The notes: generated by a model from the sequence alone, not told the origin. A DNA stretch of 44,039 nt from an uncultured Actinomycetes bacterium (GCA_903821145.1 CAIJKC010000005.1:1-44039); one strand, 5' to 3'. Positions 35,495 through 43,588 are shown, counted from the stretch's first letter. A program made the numbers and translations.

Positions 35495-36070
35495 TTATCG
35501 GATATTGGGGTTCTCTCGGACGAAAATCATATGGTCTCGCCAGTCGCCATCGATATGAAGGTAGCGAAGTCGCAGGCCTTCATAAATATATCCAGCCTTC
35601 TCGGCAACCCGTTGGGAGACAGCATTTTCAGGGCGCATTGTGATCTCTAGTCGGTGGAGCAAAAGCTCACTAAACCCGTATTCTGTAAGGGCTATGACGG
35701 CAGCTGTCGTAATTCCACGGTTCGCCACCCGGCTGTCGATCCAGTATCCGATATACCCACCCCGATGGGCGCCAAAGACGATTCCGCCTAAGGTTATTTG
35801 GCCGACAAAACGGTTCTTGCCCTCCTCTTTGATCCAGATTCCGAGGGAGAGGGTGCGAAGGCTCTTGGCATCCATGCGCCCCTGTCTGACCATGGACCAA
35901 TAGCTGGGCAAGGGATCTGCCTCGTCCACATCAGGCCGCGTCGCCTCCCACGGGCTAAGCCACTCTCGATTAAATCCTCTGACCTCCTCCCACGCAGCAC
36001 GGTCGCGATATCGCAATGGGCGAAGTGTGATCTCACCAGCTGATGTCTTTGCTCGAATAATGGGAGACAT
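35495..36070 (-). CDS. rimJ: GNAT acetyltransferase, RimJ-like
   Basis: A 191-residue GNAT protein. ITLRPLRYRDRAAWEEVRGF at the start, then the acetyl-CoA loop in GYWIDSRVANRGITTAAV and EITMRPENAVSQRVAEKAGY are typical of the RimJ/RimL group that acetylates protein N-termini. The exact substrate in actinobacteria is not established. It lies 10 nt after glp and before sepX, in the conserved glp-rimJ-sepX order, so co-expression with division functions is likely. The GHRGGYIG-type segment is intact, suggesting activity. Confidence 0.9.
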   Translation of the reverse strand: MSPIIRAKTSAGEITLRPLRYRDRAAWEEVRGFNREWLSPWEATRPDVDEADPLPSYWSMVRQGRMDAKSLRTLSLGIWIKEEGKNRFVGQITLGGIVFGAHRGGYIGYWIDSRVANRGITTAAVIALTEYGFSELLLHRLEITMRPENAVSQRVAEKAGYIYEGLRLRYLHIDGDWRDHMIFVRENPNIR

Positions 36071-36080
36071 AGTTCTCCAG

Positions 36081-36995
36081 CTATTGGTTTCGCTCGAGAA
36101 CCATCACATCGACAATATCTCCAGCCAGAGCACCTTCGCTATCTGCTGGTAGCGCGATGAGCCCTTGGGCATCAGAGAGAGTGGAGAGCAGCTCTTGCTC
36201 ATCAAGGGCAGTCACCATCAACTGGCTCTCTGAGTGCAGTGACGCCCGGATGAGTGAGGTAAAGCCAACTGGCGATTTCACATCATGGGTTAACTTCGCC
36301 TGCACGATAGAGCGGTGGATATTTGTGGCCCCGAGCATTGTCCTAATCATGGGGCGGACAAATATTTCTGCAGAAATATAAGCGGCTATTGGATCCCCCG
36401 GCAAGGTAATCACAGGCGTCTTATCGGGTCCGATAGTTCCAAAGTTATGCCGCCCAGCATCGACGAGTCTGGGAATGACTGTCTCTATCTCCCCTAGCTC
36501 TTGCAGGGTAGATGTGATGAGATCAAAGGACTCGTCGTGGCTCTCACCACTGATGACAATCAAATCAGCTCGGACGAGTTGGTCTTCAATAATCAAACGC
36601 AATTGTTCGGAGTTCTCCGGGATAGTGTGAACGCGATAGCCGATCGCTCCTGCCTCTTTCACGGCCGTAGTGAGCATCCATGAATTAGTCTCATACTCAT
36701 CTTCGTGATCGCGCAGACGTTGACCCGGTTCAACCAGATCATCCCCGGCAGAGATCACGACAACGCGTGGGTGAGGGCGGGTTGGGAGTCGATTGAGCCC
36801 AATGGATGCAGCCAAGCCGATCTGGGTTGACCGAATCCGCGATCCTGATCGCAGTACTAAGCGTTCACCAGCAAAAATATCTTCAGCCAGCGTCGCACCA
36901 TGGGCATCCAGAAGTGGCATATCAAAAGCCGCTAACGGGCTTGCGATCGCGAGCAGGCTTGCGGCTAATTCATTGACTGCAATCTCACGATCCAT
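36081..36995 (-). CDS. glp: Shortened MoeA-like protein (Glp-type)
   Basis: MoeA normally inserts molybdate into molybdopterin, but corynebacterial Glp is a MoeA-like protein that binds FtsZ and the receptor GlpR. This copy has 304 residues against about 400. The N-terminal LLDAHGATLAEDI runs straight into GERLVLRSGSRIRSTQIGL, so the whole domain II, including the PPFDNSAMDGYA-type segment, is missing. The MoCF domain is kept (PRVVVISAGDDLVEPG, VITLPGDPIAAYISAEIFV), but the GGVSVGDYD-type motif reads SGESHDESFDL and the MxPGxPxGFG motif reads LVDAGRHNFG. Molybdenum insertion is therefore doubtful; a scaffold role with the neighbouring SepX/GlpR is more likely. The ATG has a TAAGGT box 6 nt upstream. 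Confidence 0.85.
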   Translation of the reverse strand: MDREIAVNELAASLLAIASPLAAFDMPLLDAHGATLAEDIFAGERLVLRSGSRIRSTQIGLAASIGLNRLPTRPHPRVVVISAGDDLVEPGQRLRDHEDEYETNSWMLTTAVKEAGAIGYRVHTIPENSEQLRLIIEDQLVRADLIVISGESHDESFDLITSTLQELGEIETVIPRLVDAGRHNFGTIGPDKTPVITLPGDPIAAYISAEIFVRPMIRTMLGATNIHRSIVQAKLTHDVKSPVGFTSLIRASLHSESQLMVTALDEQELLSTLSDAQGLIALPADSEGALAGDIVDVMVLERNQ

Positions 36996-37001
36996 GGTTC
37001 T

Positions 37002-37032
37002 ACCTTACTTTGAGAGGAGCGCCTACTAAGGT
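37002..37032. promoter_or_regulatory. Mirror-image -10 boxes of the divergent glp and 5-FCL genes
   Basis: TAAGGT occurs on the minus strand at 37007-37002, 6 nt before the glp ATG, and on the plus strand at 37027-37032, 6 nt before the 5-FCL ATG. The boxes are identical, and both mRNAs would be leaderless. The whole divergent promoter fits in 43 bp. Confidence 0.6.
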
Positions 37033-37038
37033 ATTGCC

Positions 37039-37605
37039 ATGCGAAAGGCAGATGTGAGCGAGTCAGATAAGTCACTTTTGCGCCGCCACTATCGACATGA
37101 AAGACGTGAGCGTTTTACCCAAGAGTCCTGGATCCACATTCTCGACGCCTCAGAATTCGCCTCTGTCACAAGGGTTGCAAGCTATCTCTCCTACGGTGAT
37201 GAGCCAGCAACTGCTGATATCAATGCCGAACTTATTCGACGCGGTATCCACCTCCTTCTGCCAAGACTGCTGCCAGATAATGATCTGGAGTGGGTTGAGT
37301 GGAATGGAGATGAGAATTCTCTGGCCGCCAATGGAAATGTTCTCGAACCTCATGGTTTTGCCTTCACAGATACTGATGCGATTGATCTTGTCATTGTTCC
37401 CGCTCTCCATATCGATCGATCGGGTAACCGGTTGGGACAAGGCGGTGGATCCTATGATCGCGCACTCAGTCGCTTATCTGCCTGGAAGCTTGCCCTCGTT
37501 CACCATGGCGAGATTACAAGTGAGCCACTTCCCGTAGAAGCTCATGATCAGAAAGTCAACGCTGCTGCCACACCTGATTTAATCGTGAGGTTCGCGGGCA
37601 TTTAA
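37039..37605 (+). CDS. 5-formyltetrahydrofolate cyclo-ligase
   Basis: The enzyme converts 5-formyl-THF to 5,10-methenyl-THF with ATP, returning a storage folate to the active pool. The 188-residue length is normal. VIVPALHIDRSGNRLGQGGG then SYDRAL is the family's substrate and nucleotide loop. In actinobacteria this gene is often followed by galU and glp; here it is divergent from glp and galU is absent. The 3' end overlaps the convergent CopD-CtaG gene by 27 nt. It complements purU further along, which also draws on the formyl-THF pool. Confidence 0.94.
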   Translation: MRKADVSESDKSLLRRHYRHERRERFTQESWIHILDASEFASVTRVASYLSYGDEPATADINAELIRRGIHLLLPRLLPDNDLEWVEWNGDENSLAANGNVLEPHGFAFTDTDAIDLVIVPALHIDRSGNRLGQGGGSYDRALSRLSAWKLALVHHGEITSEPLPVEAHDQKVNAAATPDLIVRFAGI

Positions 37606-39468
37606 CTCCCGCAAGTAGGTGTTGTACTTTGCCAGATCATCATCTTCACCCATTGCTTGTGCACGATCTGCTGCTCGATCAATTCGCTTGGTCTCACGTT
37701 TATCATCGCGAAGCCATTGAATGAATGTGGCAATAAGCGCAAAGAGTATTGGGATCTCACCCATCGCCCAACCAACGGCTCCTCCCGCATGTTGATCAGC
37801 TAATAGATTGATGTTCCAAGGCCGATGCAGAAGTGCGAAGTATCCGCCATCAACTAAGGATGATGTCGAGAGCAAGGTAATGGAAAAGAAGGCGTGAATG
37901 CTCATCGCTGCAAAGAGCACGATGATGCGGACAATATGAGGGATCTTTCGTGGATTTGGATCGACTCCTACGATGACATAGAAGAAGAGATAGCCAGCAA
38001 GCATGAAGTGAAGATCCATCAAAAGATGGCCGCTATGACTTCGCATGAGCGATCCATAGAGCGGTGTGAGATAGAGCCCGAAGAGAGAGCCATCAAAGAT
38101 GAGCAGCGCAGTTACTGGGTTTGTCATCACGATTGCATAGCGTGAGTGGATGACGCTGATTAATGAGCCACGCAATCCACGTTCACTTTCAGTGCGGCCG
38201 GCAGGAAGTGTGCGCAGAGCCAAGGTCATTGGTGCACTCAGGACAAAGCAGATAGGTGCGACCATTCCAAGCACCATATGAGCGATCATGTGATACGAGA
38301 ATGCAAAGTGGGCATACACGCCTAACCCACCTGATGTCGCAAAGTCAGCAAATGAAATACCGAGAGCAAAGGCGACGGTTCGTCCAACTGGCCACCTATC
38401 CCCGCGCCTTGTGAGCACAACGACGCCACGAATATAGAGGGCAGTTGCGAGCAGGAGAATTCCTAGAAAGGTTCCATCTGGAACATAGGCGCTGAATACT
38501 CGCCACACGGTTGGTTGTGGTGGCATTGCAATACCGGTGAGATTCACAACAGGATCAATGGCAGCATTTGCGGTGACGGCTGAAACTGGCGGTTGTGTTG
38601 TTGAAAGCCAAGCACCAATGGCAACGGTGATCACCATGACAAGGGCTTCATTGGTGAGAAGAGCGAAGGTTCTTACTGCGCCATCTGGTCTCACAAGCGT
38701 CTTCCTGTGAGCTGCTCCAAAGGCAATCAAGATCCCCATTAAGATAATTTTGATTCCAACGAGCAACCCATAGAGCGTGGCCCAGCCAGCAAGAAAATTA
38801 AGTCGTGTCCAAGCATTAACGACACCACTGGCAGCAACGATGATCGCAGCCCACAGCGCAATCGAACTAAATCGTGAGATCGAGGCAGCGCGTTCAGCGG
38901 GTGCGATAGCAACTAGACCAATGACTCCGCCTACCCATATGGAGATGAAGAGAACGTGGAAGAGCAATGAACCTATTGCCGCACCATGGTTTCCAGCGCT
39001 GCTGGAGTGGCTTTGGAAGATTGGTGCGATGAGTGCGATGAGTGAAATTGCTACGGCCCAATAGATAGAGCCAACCTTCTTCGCTCTCTGCAACAGTGCA
39101 ATCACGATCAGAGCGCAGCCCGCTTGCACAAGATAATCACGTCCGATCGCTGTCTGGAGCAGGAAGGAGTGCAGGGTGACTGCATCAAAGGCATCAAGGA
39201 GTGAGCCACCGAGCAGATTTGCCAGTTCTGTGAAGGCGCCACCAATCACGGTAACAAGCGTCACGAATGTGGCCAGGTGCGCTAACTTCTTTATCCGAAG
39301 ACTTTCAGAGGTGAGAGCGCCACGCTCTTCTCGAATGAAGAAGGCAATGGCAAAGATTAAACCAAAGGCAGTTAAGGCAGAGAGAAAATAGAGCGCCTTT
39401 GTAATCGCCAGCGCAGCAGTGACCACTGGATTAGAAGAGAAGGTATGAACCTCTGAAAAGAAGTACAC
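37579..39468 (-). CDS. CopD / CtaG copper-handling membrane fusion
   Basis: A 629-residue polytopic membrane protein with about 14 helices. The N-terminal half is CopD/YcnJ-like (SSSAGNHGAAIGSLLFHVLF followed by ISIWVGGVIGLVAI); the C-terminal half is the caa3_CtaG domain (FAFSYHMIAHMVLGMVAPI, GHLLMDLHFMLAGYLFFYVI), which helps deliver copper to cytochrome c oxidase. The His residues of both halves are retained. The C-terminus is charged and cytoplasmic. I start at GTG 39468, 7 nt after the copC-like stop; the longer frame begins inside that gene. Such fusions are typical of actinobacteria. Confidence 0.92.
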   Translation of the reverse strand: MYFFSEVHTFSSNPVVTAALAITKALYFLSALTAFGLIFAIAFFIREERGALTSESLRIKKLAHLATFVTLVTVIGGAFTELANLLGGSLLDAFDAVTLHSFLLQTAIGRDYLVQAGCALIVIALLQRAKKVGSIYWAVAISLIALIAPIFQSHSSSAGNHGAAIGSLLFHVLFISIWVGGVIGLVAIAPAERAASISRFSSIALWAAIIVAASGVVNAWTRLNFLAGWATLYGLLVGIKIILMGILIAFGAAHRKTLVRPDGAVRTFALLTNEALVMVITVAIGAWLSTTQPPVSAVTANAAIDPVVNLTGIAMPPQPTVWRVFSAYVPDGTFLGILLLATALYIRGVVVLTRRGDRWPVGRTVAFALGISFADFATSGGLGVYAHFAFSYHMIAHMVLGMVAPICFVLSAPMTLALRTLPAGRTESERGLRGSLISVIHSRYAIVMTNPVTALLIFDGSLFGLYLTPLYGSLMRSHSGHLLMDLHFMLAGYLFFYVIVGVDPNPRKIPHIVRIIVLFAAMSIHAFFSITLLSTSSLVDGGYFALLHRPWNINLLADQHAGGAVGWAMGEIPILFALIATFIQWLRDDKRETKRIDRAADRAQAMGEDDDLAKYNTYLRELNAREPHD

Positions 39469-39475
39469 AGGCTTT

Positions 39476-40087
39476 CTAGTCCGCCTTCGGTTTCTTCGCG
39501 GTAGATGAGGCGGTTCTGGTGCGAGCCTTACGTTTAGCTGTCTTGCGCTCACGGATCAGCATCCGTGCATACCAGAGCAAGAAGATTCCAACGAAGAGGG
39601 CAAAGACCATCAAAATGATGACAAAGATATCGGCAGTATGCGTTCCCTTATTCACTGGAGCTGTAGATGCACTCTGCGTTGGAGTTGGCGACGCTGATGT
39701 TACTGAAGCAGGTGCATTAAAGAGGAATGTGTAGGAGCCGGTAAGCGGGGCCTCGGTCGCGCTCACAAGAGAATAAGTAACGGTGTAAACACCGGCTGCA
39801 ATAAGTGGTTTTAATCCGATTACGGCAGTCGTGTCATTGATGGTCACCGAGCCATCATCGACCTGAAGACCACGTGGATCCGTTACTGAGATCGTTGAAC
39901 CTTGATCAGAGAGAGCTGTAGTTCCAGTGACGGAGACCGCATTAGGAGCAGTGCCAAGGACTGCGCCAGAGGCAGGTGATGTCGTGGTGAGGGTGTTAGC
40001 GATGGCTGCAGTGGGGCTCACCAGAAGGGTGGCTATGAGCAGCACAACAGTGCTGGAAAGTTTGGCCCTATGCGCGAAGATCTTCAC
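39476..40087 (-). CDS. CopC-domain membrane-anchored protein lacking copper ligands
   Basis: A 203-residue exported protein: signal peptide to about residue 30, one CopC immunoglobulin-like domain (TSPASGAVLGTAPNAVSV, GVYTVTYSLVSATEAPLTGS), a Ser/Thr/Pro linker, a C-terminal helix (IFVIILMVFALFVGIFLLWY) and a basic tail. CopC proteins bind Cu(II) with the N-terminal His of the mature protein and a Asp-x-His near the end. Here the mature N-terminus is ANTLTTTSP and the DGHP-type segment reads TEAP; the CopC domain contains no His at all. Copper binding by the usual site is not possible. It starts at GTG 40087 with GGGAG upstream and precedes CopD-CtaG. Confidence 0.9.
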   Translation of the reverse strand: MKIFAHRAKLSSTVVLLIATLLVSPTAAIANTLTTTSPASGAVLGTAPNAVSVTGTTALSDQGSTISVTDPRGLQVDDGSVTINDTTAVIGLKPLIAAGVYTVTYSLVSATEAPLTGSYTFLFNAPASVTSASPTPTQSASTAPVNKGTHTADIFVIILMVFALFVGIFLLWYARMLIRERKTAKRKARTRTASSTAKKPKAD

Positions 40088-40149
40088 CGCAACTCCCTAT
40101 CCGTGCCCTCGATTAGAAGTAATTCTCTCATCACTTTAGACTCTGGGGT

Positions 40150-40389
40150 ATGCCTACCTACGAATATGCCTGCGTGGCCTGTGGCCACGAGTTCGAGGTA
40201 GTCCAATCCTTCACTGATGAGGCTATCTCAATCTGCCCGCAATGCCAGGGCGAGGTACGTAAGGTCTACAACAATGTAGGGGTGGTCTTCAAAGGTTCTG
40301 GTTTCTATAAGACGGATTCACGGGCAAGTGCTCCGACAGCCACACCGAGCAATCCACCGCAATCTGCGACTAAGCCAATAACGGATTAA
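40150..40389 (+). CDS. FmdB-family zinc-ribbon protein
   Basis: A 79-residue small regulator-like protein with the FmdB pattern: MPTYEYACVACGHEFEVVQS, then CPQCQGEVRKVY, giving a CxxC...CxxC zinc ribbon, then VVFKGSGFYKTDSR and a Ser/Pro/Thr-rich tail. FmdB proteins are of poorly defined function; the name comes from a putative regulator of the formamidase operon. No ribosome-binding site; TAGACT lies 7 nt before the ATG, suggesting a leaderless mRNA. The 3' end overlaps a small opposite-strand ORF by 4 nt. Confidence 0.95.
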   Translation: MPTYEYACVACGHEFEVVQSFTDEAISICPQCQGEVRKVYNNVGVVFKGSGFYKTDSRASAPTATPSNPPQSATKPITD

Positions 40390-40505
40390 CCGTGATGAGG
40401 GGGTTTATCCCCTCGGATCTCCGCATCACGAGAGTTCTCAGCAGCAATCTCTGATGTATCTTTGATCTCATCATCACCCGTTTTATCTGGAATTATCTTC
40501 GCCAC
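40386..40505 (-). CDS. Small acidic ORF of 39 residues, unknown
   Basis: Starting at GTG 40505, 6 nt after an AGG, this frame encodes 39 residues: AKIIPDKTGDDEIKDTSEIA, then a segment ending RDAEIRGDKPPHHG. It is highly charged and has no signal or membrane segment. Support is the ribosome-binding site, a fit with neighbouring codon use and its exact filling of the gap between the fmdB end and the inverted repeat at 40525. I know no homologue. Its 3' codons overlap a folded RNA element, so part of the conservation, if any, could be due to RNA structure. Confidence 0.45.
   Translation of the reverse strand: MAKIIPDKTGDDEIKDTSEIAAENSRDAEIRGDKPPHHG
40391..40430. repeat. Compact three-stem structure after fmdB
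   Basis: CGTGATG (40391-40397) pairs with CATCACG (40424-40430), enclosing hairpin AGGGG/CCCCT (40398-40402 with 40409-40413) and mini-hairpin CGG/CCG (40414-40416 with 40421-40423). Every junction base is paired, forming a tight three-way junction. It could end both convergent transcripts, but there is no T-run. Confidence 0.5.
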
Positions 40506-40524
40506 GTCACACCTGTTCTTCGAT

Positions 40525-40545
40525 GAAGATTCCCTAAGAATCTTC
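40525..40545. repeat. Perfect 8-bp inverted repeat upstream of the MMPL exporter
   Basis: GAAGATTC and GAATCTTC flank CCTAA. The 21-bp palindrome lies 65 bp before the MMPL gene and 20 bp before the small minus-strand ORF. It has the form of a TetR- or MarR-type operator. No regulator gene is adjacent. Confidence 0.6.
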
Positions 40546-40609
40546 CGATATCCTCACTTTACTCCACCTTGATGGCTGACTGCCTGAACTAAAAACGAGA
40601 AGAGACCTC

Positions 40610-42709
40610 ATGTTTGAGAAGATTGGCCACCTGGTCGTTAAGCGCCGTAAATCAGTACTAGCCCTCTTTATTGTTGCCCTCATTGCCTTTGGGGCAATGG
40701 CAGGTTTGGCTATTCCAAGACTCTCATCCGGTGGTTACACCATTCCAAACAGTGATTCCGCAAAAGCCAATGACTACCTCACGAGCACCTTTCATGTTCA
40801 GGGGCCCGCTCTTGTTCTGGAAGTGAAATCTGCATCGCTGATTACAGATCCCGTCGTGACTGCATCAGCTCTCGCGCTAGAGAAGTCGATCTCTGGTGAG
40901 AAGGGTGTGCTTAAAACTCTCTCATACTGGAGCGCCGGCGGAGCGCCGTCCCTTGCAAGCAAGGATCAGCACGCTGCCTATCTCTTTATTTATTCGACTG
41001 AGAGTGATCTCTATAAGACCTCCACCCTCGGCAAGTTAGTTGCTGCAAAGTATGATGGGAATTTCCAAGGGCTGCGTGTGTATGTAAGTGGCCTTGCCGC
41101 CATTAACTCGGCTATCAATGAGAAGATCACGAAAGACCTCGCAGTGGCAGAAGGCATCTCTGTGCCGCTGATCTTCCTCCTTCTTCTCTTCGTTTTCGGT
41201 GGGCTGATTGCAAGTGCAACTCCACTGATAGTTGGTATTGGGGCAATCGTTGGCTCTCTGGGAATTATCTATCTTGTCTCCTTGGCAACAGGAGTCAGCA
41301 TCTTCGCCCTCAATCTGATCACTGGCATGGGGCTCGGCCTTGGAATCGATTACGCCTTACTCATCGTTAATCGCTTCCGCGAAGAACTCCATCACGGTCA
41401 AGATGTTGAGAGTGCTATCGTGAATACGGTAAAGACAGCAGGCAAGACCGTCTTCTACTCTGGCCTCACAGTATTTATCACGCTCGCCTCCCTCACTTTC
41501 TTCCCGATGATGTTCTTAAAATCATTTGGCTATGCAGGTATGAGCGTTGTCGCAGTATCGGTCATAGTGGCGCTATTTCCCTTCCCGGCAATCTTGGCTC
41601 TTCTCGGCCCGCGCATCGATAGCCTTGTTGTTCGCAAGAGTGCAGTTACCCCACGATCAGATGGCCGCTGGGCGCAGACTGCACGCTTTGTTATGCGCAG
41701 ACCGATTGCCGTTGTCGTTCTCTCGCTGACCGTCCTCACTGTGATCGCCGCACCTGTTCGCAACATCGTCTTCTCCCAAGCCGATGCTCGTGTCTTACCG
41801 GCATCCGCACCGGTTGCCATCGCAGAGGCGGCTTCAACGCGTGACTTCCCGGGACAAGAGGGAAATCCGATTGAGTTCATTATTCCAAATGGCACTTTGC
41901 ATGAATCTGAGCTAGCTGCCTACGAAGCGAAGATTGCAGCTGTCAAAGGTGTTGTTCGAGTGGGACCGGAGCAGAGCGCTGGTACATCCATTCATTTCTC
42001 TGCCGTCCATTCAATGGGACCGCGCACCAATGAAGCAGAGGCAATGATTAAAGTAATCCGCACCATCCCCGCACCAGCTGGAACATTGGTCGGTGGAGTT
42101 GCTGCAGATTATGCGGATACTCAAAATGCTATTGCGAAGACTTTGCCGTGGGCATTTGGTTGGATCGGACTTGGCGTCCTGATCCTTCTCTTCCTCTTCA
42201 CTGGATCTGTCATTCTCCCTATCAAGGCGGTGATCCTCAATGTCATCTCGCTGACTGCGATGATGGGAGCCCTCACCTGGATCTTCATTGATGGTCATCT
42301 CGGATGGCTCGTTGGATCATTTACCAACACCCACACGATCGATACCTCCATGGTTATCTTGATCTCGGTTGTGACCTTTGCCCTCTCGATGGACTACGAA
42401 GTCTTCTTGCTCTCTCGCATCAAGGAAGAACATGAAGCAGGCATGAAGAACGTGGATGCTGTCGCCACTGGTCTGCAGCGCTCTGCTCGAATCATTACGG
42501 CAGCAGCTCTCTTACTTGCAATCGCCTTTGCGGCCTTCATGACAAGTGGAGTTACCAATATCAAAACCCTCGGCTTCGGTGTTGCATTCGCCGTTCTGCT
42601 TGATGCAACGATCGTTCGTGGCCTCCTGGTCCCAGCTTTGATGCGCCTCTTCGGTGAGCGCAATTGGTGGGCCCCTGAGTGGATGAAGCGCTTCACGATT
42701 TCACACTAA
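40610..42709 (+). CDS. MMPL family RND transporter
   Basis: A 699-residue transporter of the MmpL/RND type with two repeated halves. Each half has a membrane helix, a periplasmic domain and a five-helix bundle; the proton-relay signatures GIDYALLIVNRFREEL (first half) and SMDYEVFLLSRIKEEHEAG (second half) are intact. Length matches short-loop MMPL exporters of lipids, pigments or drugs. The start ATG 40610 has GAAGAGA upstream. It is preceded by a palindrome that may be an operator. The substrate is unknown; there is no adjacent lipid-synthesis gene to suggest one. Confidence 0.94.
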   Translation: MFEKIGHLVVKRRKSVLALFIVALIAFGAMAGLAIPRLSSGGYTIPNSDSAKANDYLTSTFHVQGPALVLEVKSASLITDPVVTASALALEKSISGEKGVLKTLSYWSAGGAPSLASKDQHAAYLFIYSTESDLYKTSTLGKLVAAKYDGNFQGLRVYVSGLAAINSAINEKITKDLAVAEGISVPLIFLLLLFVFGGLIASATPLIVGIGAIVGSLGIIYLVSLATGVSIFALNLITGMGLGLGIDYALLIVNRFREELHHGQDVESAIVNTVKTAGKTVFYSGLTVFITLASLTFFPMMFLKSFGYAGMSVVAVSVIVALFPFPAILALLGPRIDSLVVRKSAVTPRSDGRWAQTARFVMRRPIAVVVLSLTVLTVIAAPVRNIVFSQADARVLPASAPVAIAEAASTRDFPGQEGNPIEFIIPNGTLHESELAAYEAKIAAVKGVVRVGPEQSAGTSIHFSAVHSMGPRTNEAEAMIKVIRTIPAPAGTLVGGVAADYADTQNAIAKTLPWAFGWIGLGVLILLFLFTGSVILPIKAVILNVISLTAMMGALTWIFIDGHLGWLVGSFTNTHTIDTSMVILISVVTFALSMDYEVFLLSRIKEEHEAGMKNVDAVATGLQRSARIITAAALLLAIAFAAFMTSGVTNIKTLGFGVAFAVLLDATIVRGLLVPALMRLFGERNWWAPEWMKRFTISH

Positions 42710-42734
42710 CGGCCCCACGCTTTAGGCTTTGAGT

Positions 42735-43574
42735 ATGGATCTCATCGTTACTCTGCAATGCCAGGATCAGCCGGGCATTGTTCATGCGATGACCTCTGCG
42801 GTCTTGGCCTGTAAGGGCAACATCATTGAGAATCAACAGTTCACAGATTCAACGACCAACACCTTCGTCATGCGAACTCGTATTGAAACTACGGAAGGGC
42901 TAGAAGCCGCTCGTGTTGCGTTGACTGGTGGACTTAGCCATCTCTCCCCTGTGCTTACCTTCCGTCCAACGCAAGATCGCAAGCGCACCCTCATCATGGC
43001 AACAACTGAGAGCCACTGCCTTCGGGATCTGCTCTACCTTCAAGAACTCAATGAGATGCCTATCGATATCGCTGGCGTTGTCTCCAACCATGAAATCCTC
43101 CGAGCGCTTGTTGAGTCCCACGGCCTGCCATTTATCTATCTCCCAATTGATGCTCTTGGTAAAGAGGTCGCTGAATCCCAGATTCTTACCTTGATTGAAA
43201 AGGAGCAGGTGGAGCTCGTCGTTCTCGCCCGCTATATGCAGATTCTCAGCGAGAAGTTCTGCGCTGCCCTCGATGGTCGAATTATTAATATCCATCATTC
43301 ATTCTTGCCAGGCTTTAAAGGTGCTAAGCCGTATCACCAAGCCCACGAGCGTGGTGTAAAGATCATTGGAGCAACAGCTCACTTTGTGACAGCTCACCTT
43401 GATGAGGGTCCGATCATTACCCAGGATGTTGCTCATGTGACGCACTCTGCGACACCAGAGGACCTGATCGCCATTGGTCGTGATATTGAACGTCGAGTTC
43501 TCTCTCAGGCAGTGAAGTACTTTGCTGAGGACCGCATCTTTATTGTTGGATCTCGAACCGTCATCTTCCAGTAA
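42735..43574 (+). CDS. purU: Formyltetrahydrofolate deformylase
   Basis: PurU hydrolyses 10-formyl-THF to formate and THF, balancing the one-carbon pool and feeding PurT-type purine synthesis. The 279-residue protein has an N-terminal ACT domain (LQCQDQPGIVHAMTSAVLA) and the formyl-transferase-like domain with INIHHSFLPGFKGAKPYHQA and ATAHFVTAHLDEGPII (catalytic Asn, His and Asp). I use ATG 42735, since a TAGGCT box ends 6 nt upstream and the ribosome-binding site is absent, fitting a leaderless mRNA; a TTG two codons earlier is less likely. Confidence 0.96.
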   Translation: MDLIVTLQCQDQPGIVHAMTSAVLACKGNIIENQQFTDSTTNTFVMRTRIETTEGLEAARVALTGGLSHLSPVLTFRPTQDRKRTLIMATTESHCLRDLLYLQELNEMPIDIAGVVSNHEILRALVESHGLPFIYLPIDALGKEVAESQILTLIEKEQVELVVLARYMQILSEKFCAALDGRIINIHHSFLPGFKGAKPYHQAHERGVKIIGATAHFVTAHLDEGPIITQDVAHVTHSATPEDLIAIGRDIERRVLSQAVKYFAEDRIFIVGSRTVIFQ

Positions 43575-43588
43575 CAGATCAAAAGTAT

